A stretch of 64,000 bases of DNA from Whalleya microplaca (taxonomy: Eukaryota; Ascomycota; Sordariomycetes; Xylariales; Xylariaceae): the NCBI GenBank assembly GCA_022497155.1, contig MU385736.1:248001-312000 (forward strand), given 5' to 3'. A program made the position numbers and the translations under genes. The notes below the pieces were generated by a model. The model saw nothing but the letters and a program-made list of their open reading frames with translations, did not search any database and had not been told where the DNA came from. Shown here piece by piece: positions 1-10,637 of the stretch (position 1 is its first letter; each line of letters begins with the position of its first letter).

Positions 1-328
1 GCTTTGTTTTCTTTGAAGATATTACCATGACGGAGTTCATAGCGGTGGCGGATTGGTCAGCTTCCAATTACCTAGGATTGAAGGCTGCCGCTGCTAAACA
101 AAGCAGCGGAACAAAGCGACGGGACTGCAAAGTAATCAACTAGTAGGATGCTCGATAATCATGACCAGCTTCAGTCTCAACTGCGATATGTAATACACTA
201 GTTCTCCTCATTCAAGTATAAGAACCTCTACGATTTATGACTGAGGCTCTCTCTCTGTTGCCATTTCTCAATCATTCATAACAGATTCTAGTTACTCCTG
301 GAAACTTTGAAGCGGTTGCATACACATC
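1..328. other. Intergenic, upstream of the SDR gene
   Basis: No coding signal is seen. The stretch would hold the promoter and 5' leader of the SDR gene whose ATG is at 329. No clear TATA box or repeat is seen. Confidence 0.4.
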
Positions 329-1262
329 ATGGCACCGACTATCGTTCTGATCACTGGTGCTAATAGAGGCATTGGAAAGGGCCTGCTTCAACTTTACCTC
401 GCCAAACCAAACCACACCGTGATTGCCGGCAACAGAGACCCCGATCACCCAACCTCCCAAGCTCTGGCCGACCTACCCAAGGCTCAAGGCACCTCTCTGC
501 TCGTCGTCAAAATCGATGCCACAGTTCGTAGTGATCCTGCCGAAGCTTTCAAGACACTCGAGTCGAAGGGTATAGACCACATCGACATCCTCATTGCCAA
601 TGTAGGCATTGCCCTCTCCTGGCCCAAGGTCCGCGAGGTCGACACCGACGTGATCCAACCGCATGTCGTTACCAACATCTACGGTTTCCTCTGGCTCTTC
701 CAAGCCGCTATCCCGGTACTGAAGAAAGCCCAGAGGCCTATCTGGGTAACTATCGGCTCGTCTGCTGCGTATCTTACGGTAAGCTCCTGCTAATACAAAC
801 GCTTACCCCGGCTTCTCTCAACTGGGCGCTTGCTAACTGTATGATATAGTAAGTTACGTCGGCCTTTGATGCTAGACCACGTATGCAATAATGATAACCT
901 CGCTTAGGAACATGCTCCCTACTCAGAATGCCGCCTACGCGCCTACCAAACTCACGGGCCACTGGTATACCAAGGCAATCCATATCGAGGAGCCATGGCT
1001 CACTGCTTTTCCCATTGATCCAGGGTAAGCTTGAAATGACTACCTAGTCTTATCAGATCATCATAAGATGGACTGACAGTTTCGCCATAGCTGGGTCCAG
1101 ACAGACCTCGGTAACCGCGGTGCTCGAACCTTCGGATAGGAGAAGGCGACTGTGACGGTGGAGGACAGCACTGAAGGAATTGTTAAAGTGATTGACGTTG
1201 CTACTAGGGAGACCCACGGTGGGAAGATGTGGACGTATGCTGGTAGTGAAGTACCATGGTGA
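329..1262 (+). pseudogene. Short-chain dehydrogenase (norsolorinic-acid-ketoreductase-like) with an in-frame stop
   Basis: Classical SDR of the fungal Nor-1/sniffer-like ketoreductase type. Residues 7-13 carry the Rossmann motif TGANRGIG, NVGIA matches the NNAG-type motif, and the catalytic Ser-Tyr-Lys appear as SSAAYLT and YAPTK. The best exons are 329-777, 908-1024 and 1091-1262. The conserved PGWVQTDLGNRGAR block follows the last intron, but a TAG at 1137-1139 then interrupts a frame that would otherwise run on through family-like sequence (VEDSTEGIVKVID, GGKMWTYAG) to a TGA at 1260-1262. As read, the protein stops at 204 residues instead of about 245, losing the C-terminal part next to the active site. 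The first intron region seems to be a nested (twin) intron. The neighbouring efflux carrier is also damaged, so a decaying metabolic gene group is likely. Alternatives are a sequencing error or a shortened but working enzyme. Confidence 0.75.
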
Positions 1263-2234
1263 GAAGCTCATGAATTGAATCTAGATAGTTATCATCCTTG
1301 AAGTTTTGGTGTCTTTTGAAGACCAGTGTGTGAGGTAGCTATGTAGTCACTATTATTGAGGCGATTGTTTATTGGCTTTACAGAGAATTCTCATTGAAAG
1401 ATCGCCACAGGTATTCACTCATGCTTTAGAGATGTTAAAATTGCTCTCATCAAGATTTAGTTTAGAACGCAACTCGCACCAAGGGAAAGTGCCAACCCTA
1501 TGATATCAGCTTAGGCCGACCCCTGACATCAGAGGAAGTACCAATAGTTCAAAATTCGTCTAAGATATAGTATTCAGATAGTGTATCCAACCAGTTCTAT
1601 ATTCAAGTATAGTGTCGATAAAGCGTATTTACATATGTGTACCTATCAAGCGCACGTCAAGTATGAGCTAAGCATTTCAGTATTTCATGGAACATTGACA
1701 GCCCAAGAAAGTGAAACATCTCGTCATGCATCAATTAGTTTCAATATGTTCATTATCACAGTATCAAGGGTATACCTTACCTCTACTCGCTGGATAAGAT
1801 GAACAACAGGGGCTTTATATACAAATAATGCGTGTGCTAGCATCATGCCAGTATCTAACGCTTTAGATTCTCGTAAGCCTGGTCAACTTCACTTTTATTC
1901 TTTGTCTCCGTCTCTACTAATCTTCTATTATAACATACAGGAACTGGGTGGCAGAAGCCTTGTGGCCCTTGCAGGCCGTGGAATTGGCTCTGCAGGACCA
2001 TGTAGGCATAAATAAAAGCCGGAATAGGGGTAGCTAATAATCAGGCAGCTAGCATAGGCCCCAATATCTATAGCACTATATAGTAGGGATTTTGCCCCTG
2101 AGGACTCTAGTGATGGTACTCCCTGAATAATAACGACCATGATACTCATAACCTGAGCCCCTTTCAAGAATAAATAATCCATAATTCAAAGATCTCAAAT
2201 CAGCAGCAAATCTACGAGAGATTGTCTAGAAAGA
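1263..2234. other. Intergenic between convergent SDR and MFS genes
   Basis: This holds the 3' ends of two converging genes. Only short ORFs without recognisable domains are present (for example 1581-1802 and 1928-2182). Nothing else was recognised. Confidence 0.35.
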
Positions 2235-4351
2235 CTACCTAACATCACTTTGCTCTTCGTGTGGCTCTCTCTTCATGATCTCATCTTCCTCTTTTGTTGA
2301 CTCTGTAGGTCCGTCGACCACAATATTTGTCTGCTTGTGTTGCCTCTCTTCAGACACACGCTTTATATTCAGATGCTCCATAGCGCACGAGAAAGGGAAC
2401 GCCAAGCAAGCTGCTGCAAGAGCTAGGATCAGCGTATCACGTATTCCTTCGGAATACGCCAAACGAAGAGCATAGAGAATCTCGGGTGTGGAGGCCAGGG
2501 CAGGAAGTCCGGTTGCACCAGCGGCTATTACCTGAAGGGGGGAAACCGCATCAGTATGCTTTGGCACTGATGTGCTGAGCTTGCTTAAAAGAAGATTCTG
2601 GCCTATAGCGACGGATAGAGCACTATGATGCGTCAGTTATCGGATTCCGAGCCTCCAACTGAGAGTGAGGTAAGATAGGTAACTACGAACCCGCCAAGTT
2701 GGTAAGATTAAACTGCAATGGCTATCTGGGAGTTAGCGCGTCCATCTTTTAGGAGAGGGGCTGATGTACCATTGCCTGTTGGGACGTCTATCGGCCTGAG
2801 ATACGTTAATATAGGTATGCATGAAGGTTAACGGGAGTACGTACATAAGCACCGCTTGTAGAGCTGTGTAAGGAAGCTGCTGAGCCATCCCGATACCGAG
2901 CCCATTAATGACCATATACGCAGCCCATTGGACCGTCGGGGTGGATATGTTGATCATAGTGAGTAATCCAGCTCCGACACTTGTGATCACAACGCCTAGG
3001 ATCATATATGGAACCTAGACGATCAGGATAAGAAGGTGCTTGAAGGGCAAGATGCTTACATAGTATCCCCATCTAGTCACCAAGCCTCCTACTACCACCA
3101 ACCCCACTATCTGGGGAAGGACCAGTGCAATAAAACGAACTCCACTCTCGACAGTAGATACACCTTGAACGGACTGGAAGTAGATAGGGAGATAATATGC
3201 GTACTGGTATAACGAAAACACATATTAAGATTGTTTCAAGCGTATTGGGTGGTTAATGCGGGACGCATGACTTACCGTTAAGCTTGACATCCCAAGGAAG
3301 AATAATACCAACGCTCCCATACATATCGAACGCTTTCGGAGAATTCGAAGAGGGATGATTGCACGTTCACCTTGCTTCCACTGCCAGAAGCAAAAGCACA
3401 CGGTTAAAGCACCGAATCCAACAAATAGACCAATGCACCGAGAATCCTTCCAAGGGTAAGTCTGTCCACCCCATTGCAGCACAAGGAGGAGGCAGCAGAC
3501 GGCACCAAGGAATAGGATAGTACCCAGTATGTCCATGTGCTGTAACTTTGATTTCAATGGCAAGTCCCTGTTGCTTTGATTTGAAGACTGCTGTATTCGA
3601 ACAAAGAGAAATATCACAATGATCACACACACGCCGGCCGGAACATTTCTATGAGCTTAATTAGGGGCGGCATTGAAGACCATCCAAGAACTATACTCAC
3701 ATCCAAAAGCACCATCCTGTAAAGTATCAGTACCTACGACTCAGTGACATAACGGAAAGGTTCGCTCATACTCCAGCTTGTATAGTCCGTAAGAGCCCCA
3801 CCGATTAGGGGTCCAGATGCCCAAAGCACTGACCACCACTCCCTGGAAAAGGGGGACTCTATCCAAAGGCACAACATATCCGATGATTGCGAGAGCCCCT
3901 TGGAGGAGGCCTGCAGCCCCAAATCCTAGCAATGCTCGTCCGAGAATGAGGATGGGTGATCGCGGGGCTGCTGCACATACAATAGATCCCACTGTGACCT
4001 ATTAGTCCGAGTCATAGACTTTGCCTCGGAAATTTAGGTATAGGTCATACCTTCGAACAGAAACAGGGAGATCAAGTATACGGTCTTGGCATTGAAATAT
4101 TTGTATAAATTCCCAAAGAGTGGTTGGAACGCCGTGATGGTTAGGAGGTACGCGGAGCCGTACCATGCTATGTCGTTCAACGACTTAAACTCAGTGGTGA
4201 TTCGAGGAATTGCAACTCCGATGATGTTCATGTCCAGGCCAAGAAGGAATATGCCGAGACAAAGGGAGCCAATCACGATTGTAAGACGCCATGATTGAAG
4301 ATATACGTTTTTACTGGGAAAAGCAAGCTGGGCTTCGTCGCTTTCGGCCAT
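2235..4351 (-). pseudogene. DHA2-type MFS drug efflux carrier with two frameshifts
   Basis: Fourteen-helix multidrug/toxin efflux permease of the major facilitator superfamily. Conserved pieces appear in order: LGLDMNIIGVAIPRIT (helix 1), AWYGSAYLL, FEVGSIVCAAAP, GRALLGFGAAGLLQGAL, GPLIGGAL (motif C region), RWCFWINVPAG, YLPIYFQSVQGVS and GLGIGMAQQLPY. Nine exons fit: 4351-4051, 3991-3772, 3716-3701 (a 16-nt micro-exon), 3648-3276, 3203-3060, 3014-2845, 2795-2770, 2721-2687 and 2622-2235. The reading frame fails twice: inside exon 2 near 3811-3826, between SALG and GPLIGG, and inside exon 8 near 2710-2714, just before FNLTNLAG. Each needs a net loss of two bases or gain of one. With the broken SDR next door this suggests gene decay; homopolymer sequencing errors are the alternative. 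The stop is the TAA/TGA-type end at 2235. Confidence 0.75.
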
Positions 4352-5513
4352 TTCTGTCAGGAACGCGAGAATTGATATGCCGCGGAAGGCAAAGCTGAAT
4401 GATAATTGAAGAGTTGAGAATCTAATGCCAGGTATCTATGTCGGTCGGGACGCTGCAAAGTAAAGCGCAATATGATCAAAGGAGAATTTTGCAATTAAAG
4501 AGGTTGGCATGCCTTATTAACATTGCGCTTGAGTCTCGTTGGCAAATCATACCTATATGTAGGCATAGAATGACACGTTTTAAACGACTTGATATGTAAT
4601 ACTACACCGTGTCTAATTAAACTACTCTTAACTGCATTTATGAATGTACAGTTAGAAGGCGAGCCTTGAGAGCACCTATCTATGGTTCTTGTCGTCCCCG
4701 GCGGCTCAATATTGTCATTTCGTAGATTACTCGTGTTGGCTGCATTCTGATGTGATGTGCGATAGGTTGGGTGTGAAGCCGAGTACCTTGGCGCCTATTT
4801 TACTGGGGTAGAGTTGCATTTACCTACTGCAGACAAAACCAACTGAATATCAGAGCTCCAGAACACTCTTCCACTTTCCGGCATAGCCCCCTACTCTGTT
4901 TCAAAAAGGGGATGGGGAATAAAAGTAAACAGACATTGGGGTTTTGGCTCCATACTACTTCACCGAGTCCTACGTATATGTACCTGAAAGACGACCAGTA
5001 CCTAACTATTCATATCTGCATCTCGTCTCCAACCCGCTATCATCCTCCATAGAACAATGACTCTGCAGCGGAAGAGCGCAGAACGGAAGTAAAACAACCA
5101 GGCATAGGTACCTACCGTTAAGTAATATATAGCTGTGGTGGTGGGCTAAGGAGCTGCAGAGCATGGTTACAAGCATTCGCGAAGTCTCGCATGCCATATT
5201 ATTCTAACTTATATGCCCGTAGAGCTTTTTGAGACCAACTCTAAGTGTCAAGGGTCTAGCTAGTGAGCAGAATGAATGACTTTCAATTCTATAGACCCGG
5301 GGTTCTGTCCGCGGCCATAGTTCCTGCATAGGTGTCCTAATGCCACGACGTAGTCATTCCTGTGCTTTCGTGTCTGCATCATGGCTTCAGAATAATAAAT
5401 ATAATACAGCATACTATACTACCTAGGTACTTGAGCACGTGAAACCATCACCGTATACCAACAGACTAACGTGCCCTCTAATGGCCCGGGCTGTACTCTT
5501 TAAAGCCCCAGGA
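4352..5513. other. Intergenic between MFS pseudogene and P450
   Basis: About 1.2 kb upstream of the efflux carrier and downstream of the P450. Only spurious short ORFs are present (such as 5006-5197). No repeat, RNA gene or domain was recognised. Confidence 0.35.
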
Positions 5514-7307
5514 TTACCTCCTCTTCCATACCAATGGTGCTCGTTCTGGGTGCAACATTTGCAGTAACAATACCTGTGCAGAATCCGTCTCAATGAGATT
5601 CAAGACTCTGTTTCTTGCGTTATCCAGGCTTTCGCCGTCGCCTTGAATGGGGTCGACCCGCCAGTCACGAAATAGCCCAGCCATTGCTGCTACAAACTCA
5701 ACCTGCGAAAACTTCTTGCCTGGACATGAACGCTCGCCTTCCGACCATGGAAAAAATGTACCGCGCTGTGGTATTATTAAGTCCTCATCGAATATTGATC
5801 TCGTAGAATTGGTAGAACTGATCCACCTCGATGGTCGCCAGATGAGGGGATCGGGTCCCCAGTGATTTGGGTGTGTGTGCATGGCAGAATAGCTCGGGAT
5901 TACCATGGTATCCGGAGGAATTGTAATATCTAGGTTACCGACTTTTATCCTCTGCGCCTTGTTCTCTGTCCATTTCGCCACAGGAACAGGTGTGTAGAGA
6001 CGCACAGTCTCCATTAGTACAGCAGTACATCGCTTCAATCTTGCAAAATCGTTGCTATATTGCCATTCATCGGGGTCTCGCTCACCGAAGACATGGTGTA
6101 GCTCTTCGGAAAGCCAGTCCTGGACCATTGGATTCGCCGCCAACAACATGATCGCGAATGTTAGGGTATGTGCGGTAGTATCATGGCCAGCAAAGTTAAA
6201 AACAAACATATTGCCGTAGATCTCGGATTCTGTAAGACCGTTTGATGTTTTCGCTTCTTCATTTGAAGCTCGAATTAAGGAAGTCATGAGGTTGCGATCG
6301 GTAGATCTGCCTTCGGCAAAAGCACGCTTTTCGTCTTCATAAAGGTCTGTCATATACCTCTGAAATAAGACACAGGCTTCATGAACCCGTCGTAATCTCA
6401 GGGGTAGCCATGGCTTAGATAGGAACTTGGTTCCTAGGGCCATTATAAGGACGCAATTATCCAAGACTAGCTGGAGTGATTCTTTGTAGCTTGTCGATGT
6501 GCTGAGTTTTGACCTCTCTTCTTGACCTTGAAACTTGAAAGACTTCCCAAAGCCGGCCCTGGATAATACATGGAGTGATAGTGTACGCGTATCATCAGCA
6601 GTACTTTTGATTGACGCCCTCGAGGTCCAATAACGGAGCATACTGTCGGCTAATGAGATGCTCTCAGCCCATACTATCTCGTTGTTTTGTTCGTTGAAAC
6701 AGGACGCGGTTATTTTTCGCTGTGCTTTCCATTGATTGCCTTCAACCTAATGGAACATTGTGAGCTGCGGTCTGTATCAGGACAGTCAAGCTTACAGTAG
6801 ACAAATTAGGCCCAAAGATATTAAGCATCTCTGCACACATTTAGTCACCTCCGTCCCCATAGCGTAACTCAAAGAGGGAGAAAAGGAAGGTGGAAAAATT
6901 ATCGACTGACCGTATATCTCTAAGGGTCGAGGGAAATCCAATCGTCGTCTAAAGACTTCCATCAGGCTGTCAGGGTTGCAAAGGTAAAGCCAATTCTTCA
7001 CTGGGGTCACCAGCATGTACACATCTCCCATCTCAATGTGTGATCGGCATTTGTCCTCGATTTCCCACCCCCTCCAGTTGTACCTAGTAAAGTTTCCATT
7101 TCCAAACGGCAGATACTTGAGGAGAGAAATCACTTTCCTATCTACAATCATCCAGAGAGGATTGCCATGGCTGATGGGGATAACTCGTATCGGTATGCCA
7201 ATCTTACGTGCAGATGAATAGTTTCGAAGCAGACAAACACATGAATATGCTATCCAAAAAGACGTAAACGACACCAAGATCCAAAATAGTATGAGAAGGA
7301 CGGCCAT
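5514..7307 (-). CDS. Cytochrome P450 monooxygenase
   Basis: Haem-thiolate monooxygenase of 554 residues, the normal size for a microsomal fungal P450. Exons 7307-6911, 6830-6796 (35 nt) and 6746-5514 join in frame with GT-AG introns. A hydrophobic N-terminal anchor is at residues 2-26. The I-helix oxygen-binding motif AGHDT is at about 330-334, the K-helix ExxR (ETVR) at 390-393, a PERF-like RPSRW follows, and the haem loop FPWSEGERSCPG is at 476-487 with Cys485 as the iron ligand. All key residues are present, so the enzyme looks functional. It lies next to the damaged efflux carrier and SDR, a usual secondary-metabolism grouping, but its substrate cannot be told from the sequence. Its relation to the peptide cluster 15 kb away is unproven. 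Confidence 0.93.
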
Positions 7308-7764
7308 TGCAAGTGACCAAGTGTCTGTGCGACCCAGATATAACAGTTTCTCAGATGGCTCTTCGAAAATTCAAGACATTTGTCTGCGGGTAAAATAGAG
7401 GAAGAATATAAAAGGAGGTAGGAAGGGCCGACGAATTGGAGGCTGCCCGGCAGGATGTTGGAAGAGAAGCGTCACACCAATGCGGCTCCAACTGCATCTT
7501 GGGAGCGTGGTATCTATACCGTTGGTCATGAAAAAGCAATTATTCTACGCATGATTGGCCTGGGTGTTTTGGTTACCTGCATGAGCTGGGAACATGAGTA
7601 ACCGAGTAGCCAATGGACTATTGAAGAAACTCCTGCCCCAGTTTCAATACTACTTGGTACATGAAACCCTAAAAATCATATTGACAATCAAATTATGATC
7701 TGGCATGTCTACAGCATTCTTTTCAGGGAGTCCAGTTTCATCAATTTATAGCGACCGGGATATA
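7308..7764. other. Intergenic, P450 upstream region
   Basis: Promoter side of the P450, extending to the MITE. No coding signal is seen apart from a short spurious ORF at 7351-7539. Confidence 0.35.
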
Positions 7765-8173
7765 CAGTCGGGTGACAAAAAAACCGCACACCAGTTTTTC
7801 AAGTTACACACTTTCATATTTAAATAACTTAATAACCACGCATTGTAATAATTTAAAATAAATTATTTTTAATACTTTATTCATTATATATAATAATTAC
7901 TCGTTGGTATTATTTTTATTAGTTTTATTTATTACGTGATGTAAAGTTTAATAAGTAGTAAAATTTACATATATATATATATGTATTTTTTATATTTTAA
8001 AATAAAGTATAAAAAATATAATAAAACTATACCGCTATAAAGCAAGTAAAAATACCTAAGCTTTATATATATGGTTTATTTTTAAGTACTTTATTACGTG
8101 TTATATTTAAAATGTAAAACATAGAGTTATAGTTGTTAATATTTAGGTGTGCGGTTTTTTTGCGCACCCACTG
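7765..8173. mobile_element. Tc1/mariner-type MITE (409 bp, TA target site)
   Basis: A non-coding, very AT-rich element bounded by inverted repeats. The left end reads CAGTCGGGTGACAAAAAAAC and continues CGCACACC. The right end, read on the minus strand, is CAGTGGGTGCGCAAAAAAAC followed by CGCACACC, so about 28 bp match with few differences. Each end is flanked by TA (7763-7764 and 8174-8175), the target duplication expected for Tc1/mariner/pogo elements. The interior has no ORF. This fits a miniature inverted-repeat element moved by a transposase encoded elsewhere. No second copy was seen in the window. Confidence 0.85.
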
Positions 8174-9543
8174 TATAAGTATCTTTTACTGTCGATGCAT
8201 CTTACAAACTTGGGACAATAAACTTTGCTTGTACGTAGAAATCTATCATCGCAGGCCTACCTACAAGGCAATCTTGAGAACAGCTTCATCATCCAGATTG
8301 AACTATTCTGATAATGTCTATAATCGATTATGCATGAAACTTCCCTGCTATCCTACGATCCTTGTAAGACAAACCATACGAAAGATCAGCACAAGAAGAG
8401 AGTGTATTGAAATATACCATAAGTAATGTAGACTCACATATTTGATGACTTTAGTTCTATGATTGTCTGTTTGGTATAAGTAGAAGCCAGGGGTAGCATA
8501 GGCAAATTAATACATATAACCAGCGCAGTTAACTGCTTCAAGTAGAAGGAAAGCATTTTTACCCGATTTCCAGCATGTTCATGTATTTTATAAAATTAGC
8601 GCGTGACTTCTTTGCTTGTGCCTGTGGACTAGATAACCAGGAACTAGGCATTCGTTACCGCCTGATTTTAAACATAATTCTAGTAAAATCTAAACAAGGT
8701 TATTGGTCACAGATACAAGTGCAAGAAACTCTGTGTGGACATTGCTCAAGCCTTCATCATTGCCTGAAGTATGTACCAGCCTTTTTTCCTTCACTTAGTC
8801 GGGTGGTACGAGCTTCTGGGGTAGGCATAATTTGGACTATTGGACCTGTCACAAGCCTGGTACCATCCAGATAGGGCCATGAGGCTGTCGACTATAGTAT
8901 TATGTTATACTATATTTACACAAAGTATTTGTTCAATATCAAGTGATATCAACCGGAGCTGCAGGGTATGGCCCTCAGGATGAAGTAGTGCAGTTATGTC
9001 TTGGGAATCGCCTATGGCGGGATTCAGAATACCATATCATCAATCAACTCTCTTCTCATCACGTTCGGTATCGTATTGCTATATCATGACAATTATCAGA
9101 AACTGTCACAAGGAGAAGGGAAAAGAGAAAGGGGAAGGCTTCTAATTGTTGAGTATTAGGTAGAGTGCGAAGATAAGAACTTCATTTGACTCATACATGG
9201 GCTAGATGGCTTGGGCTAAATGAGTCAGTCTGCTTATGTGTGTTCCCGCGACTGCACATTTCCATTGATTGTTGTATTAAGAAAACTTGATGCAAGCAGC
9301 TAAATCTCCTGAGTAATAAAAAAGTTCAAAGTGAATGGTATTCCAGGTTGACACTATCAAACTCCACATGAATAGGGTACCACGGCCGTTAATTCCAACT
9401 ACTAATGAAATAATACAGGGATAAGATATCTAGTAAGTATATGCAAGAAAGTAAAACAATATGTGCAAGAAAGAAACTAAATGAATATATCCATCCTAAG
9501 AGGTGCCGATCCTCTATCTCCTACAGGCCCCCCTTCTCTTCAT
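8174..9543. other. Intergenic between MITE and GH16 gene
   Basis: About 1.4 kb with no convincing gene. ORFs at 8133-8426 and 8575-8874 have no recognisable domain and no family-like composition. No structural RNA was recognised. Confidence 0.35.
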
Positions 9544-10637
9544 TTATGAGGAGAGATAATGCGCAACATACGCAATCTCCATCATACTCCCAAAGCCATC
9601 TAGAGTATTACCATTCGGCGCACCGGGCTACAAGTGTACATATCGTCAATAACATACAACTTTATCTAGAAGAGGAAAAAGAACTTACCCAGTCACCTCC
9701 CACAGCAACATTCAGAATGAAATACATCGGCGACTCCGCAATTGTGCTCCAGACGGCCTGGTTGTTGATGCGCGAACCAGCAACCTGCTGGAACACATTG
9801 CCATCCATGGACCAGGTAATCGTCTCACCTTGCCAAGTGCTGGCGCGGCGATCCCACTCGATGCGCCACGTGTGCCAGCCATTATCTGGGATGCCAATAT
9901 TGGCGCCGATTCCGTTGGGTTCGTTGCAGGCGCCGCCGGGGGTCGCGTCGCAGTGGATGGTACCGTAGCCCGTAGGTAGGCCATTGACGGTCTCCAGGAT
10001 ATCGAGTTCACCGCAGGCGGGCCAGGCGACACCGTTGCGAACTGAGTTACCGAGAAGCCACTTGATTTCCAATCAGAGTTACTATATGCTTTCTATAGTC
10101 TGGAGTATATATGCTCAGGGGATAGGGAGGTCCTGTGTCGGAAACTTTGTACTTGCGGGTATGCATAATCCACGAAGGGAATTTAAATTCACGAAAAATA
10201 CCAAGTACATGGAAAGAGGAACAAGTGATTGTGGTGCTACTTACGAAGGCTGGCCAGAGACCCTGCTTATTGGCGGTGGGGTTGTCGCCGAAACGGATGA
10301 GGGCCTCGGCGCGGGTGACGGCGCCGGCGGTCGGAGTGAAGACGTAGGTGGACTCGACGCGTGCCGAAGTCCACTGGCCACTGGAATCTTTACGAGGGAC
10401 AATCTGCAAGGTAGCGCCTCCGCTCAGCTGCATGTTTTGCGTCGAGGTCGTGTACTGCTGCCATTCATTGTTGTTGTGGATTCCAGTGATAATATTCCAG
10501 TTATTCTGGTTGATCACTGAGCCGGCCGCGCCATCGAAGGTCTCCGTCCAGATGTTGTTGTATCCACCATACCCCGGTGCGCTTTCCGCTGATACCGTCA
10601 CTACGGCCAGCGTGGTAGCTAGGAGCTTGAGAAACAT
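9544..10637 (-). CDS. Secreted GH16 endo-beta-1,3(4)-glucanase-like hydrolase
   Basis: Glycoside hydrolase family 16, predicted to cleave beta-1,3 or mixed beta-1,3/1,4-glucans outside the cell or in the wall. Three exons join in frame: 10637-10245, 10060-9689 and 9627-9544, giving 282 residues, a usual length. The first 17 residues (MFLKLLATTLAVVTVSA) are a signal peptide. The catalytic ExDxxE site is ELDILE at 149-154 (nucleophile Glu149, acid/base Glu154), preceded by WPACG. The substrate-cleft block NGWHTWRIEW and the C-terminal VGGDW, then MEIAYVAHY, are in place. The last 27 residues come from a small third exon, so a call ending at 9662 would miss the true C terminus. Nothing appears broken. 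The role could be wall remodelling or plant glucan digestion. Confidence 0.93.

Noticed and set aside
779..926. A single 148-nt intron in the SDR gene
   Set aside because: It is in frame, but it would delete residues normally present before NAAY and would ignore two well-formed branch/acceptor sets. Kept as an alternative in the stwintron finding.
8575..8874. A 99-codon ORF after the MITE
   Set aside because: No recognisable domain, no signal peptide and no splice context; consistent with chance.
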